64,000 nt of DNA, from NCBI GenBank assembly GCA_963739235.1, contig CAVTZY010000068.1, positions 73,662 through 137,661 of the forward strand, written 5' to 3'. The notes beneath the pieces are model-generated. The model was not told where the DNA came from. It saw only the letters and a program-made list of their open reading frames with translations, and did no database searches. Each line of letters starts with the position of its first letter. Positions within the stretch are counted from its first letter, which is position 1. Positions 50,412 to 58,342 of this stretch are shown here, in pieces. Position numbers and translations under genes: made by a program. Origin of the DNA: JAFNAG01 sp963739235. Its GTDB lineage: Bacteria; Acidobacteriota; UBA6911.

Positions 50412-51866
50412 ATGCATCAGCAGGGGACCGCTCTGCTGATTGCCCTGGTAACTCTTTTCGTTTTTTCCATTATCGGCCTCTATCTTGCCCTGATCGCTAC
50501 CGCCGAAGTTCGAATCAGCGACAACTTCGAAAGCTACCACCGGGCGCGCAGCGCCGCACTGGCCGGATTGAGTCATGCACGCGCACTCTTGAAAGGAATC
50601 CGTTTTGACGATTTGCTGCAGGGGCCGGACGGAATCCACGATGCGAATCCTGCTTATATAGCGTCGGCAAAATCATACGCCTTTCGGATGCCCCTTTCCT
50701 GGTCCGTAGCACGAATGCTGAACATCGCCGACCCCGCCGATGCCTTGTTGGGTGTACCCGATGACGGGGTGATCAACACCGGCCGCCATCCGGGCGGCAA
50801 CGGCCTGAGCCTGATCCCCTTGGGAGGTATATCCCATGTGGCAGAAAATCCCAATGGGCCGGGCATGCTGATCACCGGCCGCTATTTTGTAAAAGTGACC
50901 GACAACAGCGGCGAAGCGGGCGAATTGGCATCTGATCCGGCGGACGATCCTTTTGTGGATGGAGACGGTCAAATCGTTTTGCGATCCATGGGGATCGCGC
51001 AAACGCTGGCCACGGGTCCGCCGGCCGGAATGCACAACAACTCGGTCGTGGTCTATGAAGCGCGGTTTAAGAGGTTCTCGACCTTTGCACTCGATGCGCC
51101 GGTCGTCGTGCAGAGCAGCTCTGTCGAGCCAGCCTCTGCGGACATGTTCTCCGGCAGCACATTTCTGATTCAGGGCGGCCCCGGCGCCCCTGGGATTGCT
51201 GTGATCGATACATCCATCCAGGACGGCGTTGAGCCTGCCCGGGAGATGTTGTCCCGGCTCGGGCAAAATCAAACGGCATGCGTCCAGGGCCCGGGTAAGG
51301 GTTCCCCCATTCAAGACATTACTGCCGCGATCGCTGCCCACACCGATAAGCGCCTGCTTCTGGATAAAGCATCCTCCTGGCGGTTTGTCCGGCACTCCGT
51401 GCCCCAGTTTGCCGACAGTGCCTTGCGGGGTCCACAGACTTGGATTGGCGGCTCACCCGTGCCGCTGGGCAGATATGACCCTGCTCTGTCTCAGTCCTCG
51501 CCAGGCCAGGATCCACGCGTGACCTACGTGGATGGGGATCTGTTCGTCGACGGCAACCTGGAGGGGGGCGGCCTTCTGGTAGTAACGGGAAAAGCTGCCA
51601 TTCAAGGACGTTTTAACTTCAATGGTATAATCCTGATCCTCGGTGCCGGCGAACTCGACATCCGAGGTTGGAGCACGATTTCCGGGGCGATTTATTTGGC
51701 CGGGCTCTCCGATGTGAATGGGAACCTGAGTTGGGGGACGGCGAAATTGAGCGTCGGGGAAAACTGCCGGATCCGGTTTGACCGGGGAGCCATCCAGGCG
51801 GCCGTGACCCTGATTCCCGTCGTTCAGCTCGGCTGCCGCGAGATCACTCCCATCATCGATCCCTGA
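50412..51866 (+). CDS. PilX-like protein with type IV prepilin-type N-terminus
   Basis: The N-terminus 'MHQQGTALLIALVTLFVFSI' followed by 'IGLYLALIATAEVRISDN' is a PilX/PilV-type leader: a Gly before a long hydrophobic helix, then 'SAALAGLSHARALL'. The long soluble part has beta-helix-like stretches late in the protein ('VDGNLEGGGLLVVTGKAAIQ', 'GRFNFNGIILILGAGELDIR'), which suggest a secreted or pilus-tip fold. The canonical Glu at +5 is absent. No other pilus gene is visible nearby, so this is an orphan. Start 50412 is preferred over 50373 because the leader begins there. Confidence 0.65.
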   Translation: MHQQGTALLIALVTLFVFSIIGLYLALIATAEVRISDNFESYHRARSAALAGLSHARALLKGIRFDDLLQGPDGIHDANPAYIASAKSYAFRMPLSWSVARMLNIADPADALLGVPDDGVINTGRHPGGNGLSLIPLGGISHVAENPNGPGMLITGRYFVKVTDNSGEAGELASDPADDPFVDGDGQIVLRSMGIAQTLATGPPAGMHNNSVVVYEARFKRFSTFALDAPVVVQSSSVEPASADMFSGSTFLIQGGPGAPGIAVIDTSIQDGVEPAREMLSRLGQNQTACVQGPGKGSPIQDITAAIAAHTDKRLLLDKASSWRFVRHSVPQFADSALRGPQTWIGGSPVPLGRYDPALSQSSPGQDPRVTYVDGDLFVDGNLEGGGLLVVTGKAAIQGRFNFNGIILILGAGELDIRGWSTISGAIYLAGLSDVNGNLSWGTAKLSVGENCRIRFDRGAIQAAVTLIPVVQLGCREITPIIDP

Positions 51867-51892
51867 AATCCCACTCGACACCCGGTGCGGAA

Positions 51893-52516
51893 TTAGTGTT
51901 TGCTGCGGTCGATCACATCGTCGCTGAGTTCGTTGATATCATCGGGCAGACGTGGAAAGTGCTCGGCCAGGGCTTTGCCGCAGATCTCGATGGCGTCGCC
52001 TATGCCTTTTGCCGCCTGCCCCTGCCGAATGCCCTGGATAATCCGATCGCGGACGTCATTCCAGTGGGGATCTCCCATCTTTTCGTGAATTCCTTTGTCT
52101 CCCAACACGACCACCCGGCGTTCAAATGTGGAAAGATAGATCAGCACACCGTTGGATGCGCGGGTTTTGTACAGTCCGCTGGCGTAAAACTCCCGGAAGG
52201 CTGCGTCCTGGACGCACTCGTCCATTTCCCGCCCTGGAATAAACCAGCGACGCACGGGCAGGTGGGGAAGCACGGCGTAGAAGAGCGCAAATGAGATGAT
52301 TTCGGTCCAAAGCACCAAGTCGATTGAGTGTGGTATGGGAAGCGCAAGATAGACAGCCGCAGCAGCGACGGCGCCGATCAGAGCGCCCAGCAGCGTGGCG
52401 TGATGATAGTGCCCCGAATTATCCGTGAGGGCAAAGACGATTTCACCCGAGGTCGTCAACTCCGCCCTCTTCACCGCCTCGACGACAGATTTTTTATCGC
52501 TTTCTGACAGCAACAT
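51893..52516 (-). CDS. TPM-domain (TLP18.3/Psb32/MOLO-1) membrane protein
   Basis: The TPM fold opens with a helix and strand ('AVKRAELTTSGEIVFALTDN'), and later 'ASNGVLIYLSTFERRVVVLG' and 'MGDPHWNDVRDRIIQGIRQG' are characteristic. Two hydrophobic helices lie near residues 40-90 ('LLGALIGAVAAAAVYLALPI' and 'TEIISFALFYAVLPHL'). 207 residues. It is the last of the lemA-TPM-TPM set on this strand, 108 bp from the previous stop. Function of the set is not known. Confidence 0.8.
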   Translation of the reverse strand: MLLSESDKKSVVEAVKRAELTTSGEIVFALTDNSGHYHHATLLGALIGAVAAAAVYLALPIPHSIDLVLWTEIISFALFYAVLPHLPVRRWFIPGREMDECVQDAAFREFYASGLYKTRASNGVLIYLSTFERRVVVLGDKGIHEKMGDPHWNDVRDRIIQGIRQGQAAKGIGDAIEICGKALAEHFPRLPDDINELSDDVIDRSKH

Positions 52517-52624
52517 ATTATTTACTCAGACTCATAGTGACGGGGATGAGTTCGAAATGGTGAGTGCCTCCTCGGGACTACTCACCCTTTTCGCCAACGC
52601 CCAGGATTCCTCGATCCTGCTTTG

Positions 52625-53560
52625 TTACCAGCTTCCGGAAGCCCCGCCGCCGCCGAAGCCGCCTCCGCCTCCGGAAAAGCCGCCGCCGCCGAAGCCTCCT
52701 CCACCGAAGCCGCCGCGACTGCCAAATCCGCCCCCACCAAAGCCACCCGGAAAGAAAGGTCCGCCGAATCCTCCCCAACGCCCGCCGGAAGACGAACGGC
52801 TTCCCGCTTTGACAAGTGCTCCGAGGAAAATGCCGAAGACGGAGCCGATCGCACCGCCGATCAACATCGGTACGAGGCTAAGTCCGAGGAGGGAGCGCAT
52901 CAGATACATGCCTGCGCCGCCTCCGAGAATGCCTCCACCCCACTTGCCTGTTGCCGTGAGCAGCCATAGCAGCGGGACTAAGAGAAAAATCAGCCAATCG
53001 AATCCACCCCCGGTATCGATACGGCGCCGTGATCTCTCGGGTTGCGGAGAGGCCTGGTAGACACCTCTTACGCTCTGCATGATTGCGGTTACACCGGCGT
53101 CAATGCCTTCAAAATACTGTTGCTGTTTAAACGCTGGCAGGATCTCGTTCTGGATAATGTACCTGCTTCGGATATCCGTTAAGGTGGGCTCCAGGCCATA
53201 TCCGACTTCGATGCGCACCCTGCGTTCTTTCATGGCGATGAACAACAACGCGCCGTTGTCGCGGCCTTTTTGGCCGAGCCTCCATGCGGTCGCGACGCGT
53301 TCCGACAGATCCTCCAGCACCTCACCCTCTAAACTGGGAATGATGAGGACGGCGATCTGCGTCGAGTTCGTAACTTCGAACTGTCTGAGTTTTTCTTCGA
53401 GACTGGCAGTCTGCTCGGGTGCCAACACTCCAGCAAGGTCGGTAACCCGCGCCTGCAGCTTGGGGATATCGATGGCCCGGGCGCCAGCGGCAGTGAGCAG
53501 GAGAAGAAACGGGATCAGACCCGCACGGATCGATAGAAATCGGATGATTTTGCGCATCAA
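52625..53560 (-). CDS. TPM-domain protein with signal peptide and Gly-rich tail
   Basis: The signal peptide ('LIPFLLLLTAAGARAIDIPK') is followed by a TPM domain: 'VTDLAGVLAPEQTASLEEKL', 'TQIAVLIIPSLEGEVLEDLS', and 'VEVGYGLEPTLTDIRSRYI'-like segments. A membrane region ('DWLIFLLVPLLWLLTA', 'LVPMLIGGAIGSVFGIFLGA') follows, then about 60 residues rich in Gly, Phe and Ser ending in 'GGGGASGSW'. This is the usual partner of lemA, whose stop is one base before its start. 311 residues. Confidence 0.88.
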   Translation of the reverse strand: MMRKIIRFLSIRAGLIPFLLLLTAAGARAIDIPKLQARVTDLAGVLAPEQTASLEEKLRQFEVTNSTQIAVLIIPSLEGEVLEDLSERVATAWRLGQKGRDNGALLFIAMKERRVRIEVGYGLEPTLTDIRSRYIIQNEILPAFKQQQYFEGIDAGVTAIMQSVRGVYQASPQPERSRRRIDTGGGFDWLIFLLVPLLWLLTATGKWGGGILGGGAGMYLMRSLLGLSLVPMLIGGAIGSVFGIFLGALVKAGSRSSSGGRWGGFGGPFFPGGFGGGGFGSRGGFGGGGFGGGGFSGGGGGFGGGGASGSW

Positions 53561-54163
53561 TTACTTGCCGAAGTTCACAACCGGAGCTTTCTCGCTGCCG
53601 GGTATTGCCTGGAAATATTGTTTTTCCTGGAAGCGGAAGAAGCCGGCTACCAGGTTGGCAGGGAATTGTTTGGTCCTCGTGTTATAGGCTGCAACCACTT
53701 CGTTGAATCTCTTGCGCTCGAGCGCGATGCGATTTTCCGTGCCTTCGAGTTGCCCCTGCAGATCGAGAAAATTCTGATTTGCCTTCAGATCCGGATACTT
53801 CTCCACCACCACCATCAGGCGTGATAGCGCGCTGGATAAGCCGTCCTGCGCCTGTTGGAATTTCTGGAACTCGGCCGGATTCTTCAGGGTGTCCTGCGAG
53901 ATCCGGACCGAACCTACCTGAGCACGAGCAGCAGTTACGGTTTCCAGGACGTTGGCCTCATGGGCGGCATAGCCTTTGACGGTGGCTACCAGGTTCGGGA
54001 TCAGATCCGCGCGCCGCTGATAGACATTCTCGACTTGGCTCCACTGCTGGTTGACTTCCTGCTCTTTGGCGACGATGTCGTTATAGGTACCTTGAATGGC
54101 GAAACCTGGAATCACTACCAGTACTACAAGAATTCCTACAGATATAAGCAATCCTTTTTTCAT
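53561..54163 (-). CDS. lemA: LemA-family protein
   Basis: One N-terminal membrane helix ('LLISVGILVVLVVIPGFAIQ') and a coiled helical body with 'VNQQWSQVENVYQRRADLIP' and 'NLVATVKGYAAHE', the LemA signature. The end 'FNEVVAAYNTRTKQFPANLV' is also typical. 200 residues. It heads the three-gene set with the two TPM proteins, a widespread operon of unknown envelope role. ATG 54163 follows 'gggaatg'-preceded 'aggcggg'. Confidence 0.92.
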   Translation of the reverse strand: MKKGLLISVGILVVLVVIPGFAIQGTYNDIVAKEQEVNQQWSQVENVYQRRADLIPNLVATVKGYAAHEANVLETVTAARAQVGSVRISQDTLKNPAEFQKFQQAQDGLSSALSRLMVVVEKYPDLKANQNFLDLQGQLEGTENRIALERKRFNEVVAAYNTRTKQFPANLVAGFFRFQEKQYFQAIPGSEKAPVVNFGK

Positions 54164-54229
54164 TCCCGCCTCCCAGACTCTGCTTAGATGGAATCCATAT
54201 GATAACAGGAGCGCTTTGTTTTTCCCAGA

Positions 54230-54979
54230 TCAGCGCATTTCCTGGAGGGCACGCGCGAAGGTGCGGACTCGTGAGGAATCGGTCGCGAGCACGTTGAACT
54301 CCGGTGGCCTGAGTTCGCCACCCATGAAGCAGCGAGAATTCCGAAACAACATGGAACCTTCAACCTCAACCAGGGCGGCTGCATGCAATTCCCGGGCGCC
54401 GCTTTGTTCGGCAATCTTGCCGAAATTTCTTTCATTGATCCCGCCACCGGGCATGATGATGATGCGGTTGCCGGCCTTGCGCACGAGTTCGGAGATCAAG
54501 TCCAGACCTTCGAGCGCGGTGCTTTCCTGCCCGGAGGTGAGGATGCGGTTGATTCCGATGGCGGCCAGGGTCTCCATCGCCCCAAAAGGATCGCGGGCCA
54601 TGTCGAAGGCGCGATGAAATGTCACGTTCAGGGGCCTGGCGAGCTCTGCTAATTCACAGGTGCGGGCCTCGTCCACGGAACCATCTGCCTTCAGGATGCC
54701 GAGCACAACCCCGCCGGCGCCCGCTTTCTTGGCCGCGTCGATGTCGAGCTTCATGACTTCAAACTCGGCGGCTGAATAGCAGAAGTCGCCGCCGCGCGGC
54801 CGGATCATTACCTGCAGTCCGATATGCAGACGGCGCTGGGCCAGTTGGATCGATCCTGCACTCGGGGTCGTGCCTCCTTCGAGCAAATTGGCGCATAGTT
54901 CCACGCGGTCGGCCCCGCCCTCCTGAGCGGCGATGGCGCCTTCGACTGATTCGACGCATATTTCCAGAATTCTCTTCAC
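54230..54979 (-). CDS. cutC: CutC family protein
   Basis: TIM-barrel protein. 'ICVESVEGAIAAQEGGADRV' then 'ELCANLLEGGTTPSAG' is the family signature, with 'VMIRPRGGDFCYSAAEFEVM' and 'VTFHRAFDMARDP' further on. The GTG at 54979 fits the usual 245-250 length; an ATG far upstream at 55090 would overlap murB. CutC was named for copper homeostasis in E. coli, but its direct role there is disputed, so treat function as unproven. It follows murB by 56 bp on the same strand. Confidence 0.9.
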   Translation of the reverse strand: MKRILEICVESVEGAIAAQEGGADRVELCANLLEGGTTPSAGSIQLAQRRLHIGLQVMIRPRGGDFCYSAAEFEVMKLDIDAAKKAGAGGVVLGILKADGSVDEARTCELAELARPLNVTFHRAFDMARDPFGAMETLAAIGINRILTSGQESTALEGLDLISELVRKAGNRIIIMPGGGINERNFGKIAEQSGARELHAAALVEVEGSMLFRNSRCFMGGELRPPEFNVLATDSSRVRTFARALQEMR

Positions 54980-55035
54980 AATTGCCCCCCTGTCAGAGAT
55001 TACTCCTTCGGGCTCTCCCGGGATGCACGCCCCTT

Positions 55036-56109
55036 CTAAAAGCCGACGAAGACCGGTTCTGGTATGAGCTCCACGCCGAAGGATGCGCACACCGCGGATT
55101 GGATGTCGCGCATGAGGTCCGTGAGTTCCTGGGCGGAAGCGCCGCCCCGGTTGATCAAGGCGAGAGCATGCCGGCTCGACAGGCCGACACGGCCGCGGGT
55201 ATAGCCCTTGGCAAAGCCTGCATGCTCGATCAGCCAGGCGGCGGACAGCTTTACTGCGCCCTCAGCCATCGGGTACTGAGGCATGAGTTCGCCCCTTTTG
55301 AGTGTGCCGCGTCGTCTTGCGGCTTCCTCCACTTTTTGGACCATGTTCGGGGCGACGAACGGATTTTTGAAAAAGGATCCAGAACTTTTCGAGTTGGGAT
55401 CCTCTGGCCGGATTACCATAGATTTGCTGCTGCGAATGCTCAGGACTGCCTCACGCACCTCACCCAGGCTGGGAGGGTAGGAGCGATCTGAAAAATGCCG
55501 AGCAAGATCGGGATAGGCGACCCTGGGTTTTCCGCCTGGGCGCAAATCAAAGGAAACAGCAAGAACAACATAGCGCTCCCGCTGCGAAGCGTTAAAAATG
55601 CTGGTTCGGTAGGCAAAACCGCAGTCCTGGTTGCTCAGGGTCGCCACCTGCCGCCTCGTGCGGTCCAGGGCACGCACGGAGACGATGACTTCAGCCACCT
55701 CCTGGCCATAGGCGCCGACGTTTTGCACCGGCGTGCCGCCGACGCTCCCTGGAATCCCGCTCAAGCACTCGATTCCTGCCAGACCATGTTCCACGCACCA
55801 GCGCACGAATGAATCCCAATCTTCCCCAGCTGCAGCAACCACCGCATCCCCGGCTCGCTGCTTGATGCCGCGCAGGGCCACCCGCAAGACGAGTCCGTCA
55901 AATCCCGCATCGGATACCAGGATGTTGCTTCCTCCCCCCAGGATAAACATAGGGAGGCTGCGCGCTTCGGCGAATTCGAAGGCCTCCATTACCTGGTTTT
56001 CCGTTCCCACCTCGGCAAAGAAACGCGCCGGGCCGCCAATTTCCAGTGTCGTGTAGGCTGCCAGGGGAACGTGCTCCCGAAAAACGACAGGGAAAAGGGA
56101 TTGCTTCAT
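55036..56109 (-). CDS. murB: UDP-N-acetylenolpyruvoylglucosamine reductase
   Basis: NADPH- and FAD-dependent reduction that yields UDP-MurNAc. FAD-binding motifs: 'TTLEIGGPARFFAEVGTENQ', 'FILGGGSNILVSDAGFDGLV', and 'SGIPGSVGGTPVQNVGAYGQ'. The Ser of the reduction site is in 'KSSGSFFKNP'. The length (357) and the loop between residues 190 and 260 fit type I (E. coli-like) MurB. ATG 56109 is used; an earlier ATG at 56139 adds ten residues. The gene stands outside a mur/div cluster. Confidence 0.94.
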   Translation of the reverse strand: MKQSLFPVVFREHVPLAAYTTLEIGGPARFFAEVGTENQVMEAFEFAEARSLPMFILGGGSNILVSDAGFDGLVLRVALRGIKQRAGDAVVAAAGEDWDSFVRWCVEHGLAGIECLSGIPGSVGGTPVQNVGAYGQEVAEVIVSVRALDRTRRQVATLSNQDCGFAYRTSIFNASQRERYVVLAVSFDLRPGGKPRVAYPDLARHFSDRSYPPSLGEVREAVLSIRSSKSMVIRPEDPNSKSSGSFFKNPFVAPNMVQKVEEAARRRGTLKRGELMPQYPMAEGAVKLSAAWLIEHAGFAKGYTRGRVGLSSRHALALINRGGASAQELTDLMRDIQSAVCASFGVELIPEPVFVGF

Positions 56110-56213
56110 TCCGATCTTCCGAAAATAGAAATGCCTCAAAGGACACGAACACTAAAAATACCGTCAGCAGGGCACGGATAATCTATCATGTTTTGGAGCT
56201 CTTAACGCGGAAG

Positions 56214-57086
56214 TCAGTCCAAATATCTGCGCGTCAAATCCTGATAGGCATCCAGGCGACGGTCACGCAGAAATGGCCAGTGGGTGCGGATGGTGTCAAC
56301 TCTTTGCAGATCACAAGGAATAATCAAAGTCTCTTCCTGATCGTGTGGGCTCCTGCCGAGAACCGTCCCGCCCGGGTCGCAGACAAAACTGGCGCCCCAG
56401 AATTCGATGCCGCCCGGCCGGATCCCTTCGTGGCCGACCCGGTTGATTGCCGCGACGTACACTCCGTTGGCAATGGCATGGCTGCGCTGAATGGTTTCCC
56501 AGGCGGAATGCTGGTGGGCCCCATACTCAGCCTTTTCGCTCGGATGCCACCCGATGGCGGTCGGCAGGAACAGGATGCGGGCGCCGTGGAGAGCAGTCAG
56601 GCGAGCTGCTTCCGGATACCACTGATCCCAGCAAATGAGGACACCGATCCTGCCATAACGGGTGTCCCAGGCCTGGAAACCCAGGTCTCCGGGTGTGAAG
56701 TAGAACTTCTCGTGGTAGAGCGGATCATCCGGAATATGCATCTTGCGGTACTTGCCCAGATAGGTGCCGTCCGCATCGATGATCGCCGCCGTATTGTGAT
56801 AGACCCCGGGCGCACGGCGCTCGAACAGCGATGCGATCAGAACGACTTCCAACTCGCGGGCCAGGGCACCCAGGCGATCGGTAGTGGGACCGGGAACTTT
56901 TTCCGCCAGGCCGAAATTGGCATGGTTTTCACTCTGACAGAAGTACAAGCTCTTGAATAACTCAGGCAGGCAGATGATTTGGGCACCGCGTTCGGCAGCC
57001 TTGCGGATCCGTTCCATGGCCATTCCCAGATTGATTGCCGGATCATTCGCCATGGACATCTGTACAAGACCGATCGTTACCGTCAT
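56214..57086 (-). CDS. carbon-nitrogen hydrolase (N-carbamoylputrescine amidase-like)
   Basis: Nitrilase-superfamily catalytic triad: Glu in 'IICLPELFKSLYFCQSENHA', Lys in 'YRKMHIPDDPLYHEKFYF', Cys in 'VLICWDQWYPEAARLTALHG'. The substrate-side residues 'HIPDDP' and 'WYPEAAR', and the C-terminal 'LIIPCDLQRVDTIRTHWPFL' then 'RDRR', match AguB, which turns N-carbamoylputrescine into putrescine. 290 residues. No agmatine deiminase (aguA) is adjacent in the window, so the assignment is by resemblance alone. Confidence 0.85.
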   Translation of the reverse strand: MTVTIGLVQMSMANDPAINLGMAMERIRKAAERGAQIICLPELFKSLYFCQSENHANFGLAEKVPGPTTDRLGALARELEVVLIASLFERRAPGVYHNTAAIIDADGTYLGKYRKMHIPDDPLYHEKFYFTPGDLGFQAWDTRYGRIGVLICWDQWYPEAARLTALHGARILFLPTAIGWHPSEKAEYGAHQHSAWETIQRSHAIANGVYVAAINRVGHEGIRPGGIEFWGASFVCDPGGTVLGRSPHDQEETLIIPCDLQRVDTIRTHWPFLRDRRLDAYQDLTRRYLD

Positions 57087-57193
57087 CGTTTTTGCAGCCT
57101 CTCATTTGAAAAGTGAATCATAACATGACCTCATATTTTCTCGGAGTTTTCCGCGATCTCTAGGGTAGTATCTTTCATCATTGGAATCATCCT

Positions 57194-58342
57194 ATGCAGA
57201 CCAGAACCGGTTCCGGCGGCACACGCTATGGTTTTGTCGACCTTTTGCGCGGGTTGGCGCTTGTGGTCATGGTCGAGACCCATGTGGTCAATGCCTATCT
57301 GCCGCCGGCGGCGCGCAAGATTGAGTTTTTCTTCTGGCTTTCATTCGTGAACGGGCTGGTGGCCCCCTCGTTTCTGTTTGCTTCCGGTTTTTCGCTCGTG
57401 CTGCAGGCGCGAAGGCAATGGGAGGCGTGGCTTCGACTCGGTCCCGTGTTCTGGAAGCAGATGCGCCGTCTGGGTTTCATCCTCCTTGTGGCCTATTACC
57501 TCCATCTCCCCCATTTTGGCCTGAGCAAATTCTTGGCGAGCCAGGATCAGGCGTTTTGGAAGGCCGCCTTTCAGGTGGATGTGTTGCAGTGTATCGTCGT
57601 ATCTTTGTTGGTGGCCGATCTCTTGATCCTTTTGTTGCGCAAGCCGGCGATCTTTGCATGGGGCACAGTCTTCATCGGTGCCGGCGCCGCACTGATCACT
57701 CCCTGGATCTGGGGACAGGATTTTGTCGGCCGCGTGCCCCTGCCTTTAGCGCTGTATCTGCACCCTCATGGAGTGTCGCTCTTTCCGGTTTTCCCCTGGA
57801 TCACCTTCGTCATGGCCGGGTGTTGCGCCGCCCACTTTTTCCTCAATGCGGTGGAAAAACAGGCGGACCTGCGCTACATGCGCATGGCTTTTATAATTTC
57901 TCCGGCTGTGATTGTCGTTGCCGTGTGCGCGCGGAATCTCCCGCTTTTCAGCGCCTGGAAGGCAGGGTTCTACAAAACGAGCCCGCTCTATGTATTGATC
58001 CGTCTTGGCTGTGTGCTGATTCTCTGTGCCGGGCTTCACTACATGGAGAAGCGCCTGGGATGGATGCCGAACCCGATCCGACTTGCCGGCCAGGAATCGC
58101 TGCTGGTGTATTGCGCGCATCTGCTGCTGATCTTCAGCATTCTCCGACAACCGCCGGTGGCCAATATCTTGGGACGTGAGGCAAGTTACGGGGTGTGTTT
58201 TTTGCTAAGTCTGGTGCTGATTCTGTTCATGCTTCTGTCGGCAAAAATCTGGCACGGCTGGAAACGGAATTATCCCCGCTATGCAAAATCGGCGCTCATC
58301 ACTGCGGTCGTAGTCAGCGCAGTTATTTTCCTTCTGCGCTAG
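57194..58342 (+). CDS. HGSNAT/DUF1624-type membrane acyltransferase
   Basis: About 10 hydrophobic helices. The first segment 'FVDLLRGLALVVMVETHVVN' followed by 'LVAPSFLFASGFSLVLQ' is the heparan-glucosaminide-acetyltransferase-like (DUF1624) pattern, including the His of 'ETHVVN'. Related proteins acetylate sugars across membranes. 382 residues. The 3' end overlaps the convergent dsbD gene by 20 bases. Substrate unknown. Confidence 0.8.
   Translation: MQTRTGSGGTRYGFVDLLRGLALVVMVETHVVNAYLPPAARKIEFFFWLSFVNGLVAPSFLFASGFSLVLQARRQWEAWLRLGPVFWKQMRRLGFILLVAYYLHLPHFGLSKFLASQDQAFWKAAFQVDVLQCIVVSLLVADLLILLLRKPAIFAWGTVFIGAGAALITPWIWGQDFVGRVPLPLALYLHPHGVSLFPVFPWITFVMAGCCAAHFFLNAVEKQADLRYMRMAFIISPAVIVVAVCARNLPLFSAWKAGFYKTSPLYVLIRLGCVLILCAGLHYMEKRLGWMPNPIRLAGQESLLVYCAHLLLIFSILRQPPVANILGREASYGVCFLLSLVLILFMLLSAKIWHGWKRNYPRYAKSALITAVVVSAVIFLLR

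Noticed and set aside
50000..50608. 202-residue plus-strand frame with 'SPGRKPWVENRRSQALKGRH'
   Set aside because: The peptide is a translation of the dispersed GC-rich repeat modules and then overlaps the PilX-like start in another frame.
52578..52854. Arg-rich or Pro-rich open frames opposite the Gly-rich tail of the TPM gene
   Set aside because: They are shadows of the glycine codons on the other strand and have no independent support.
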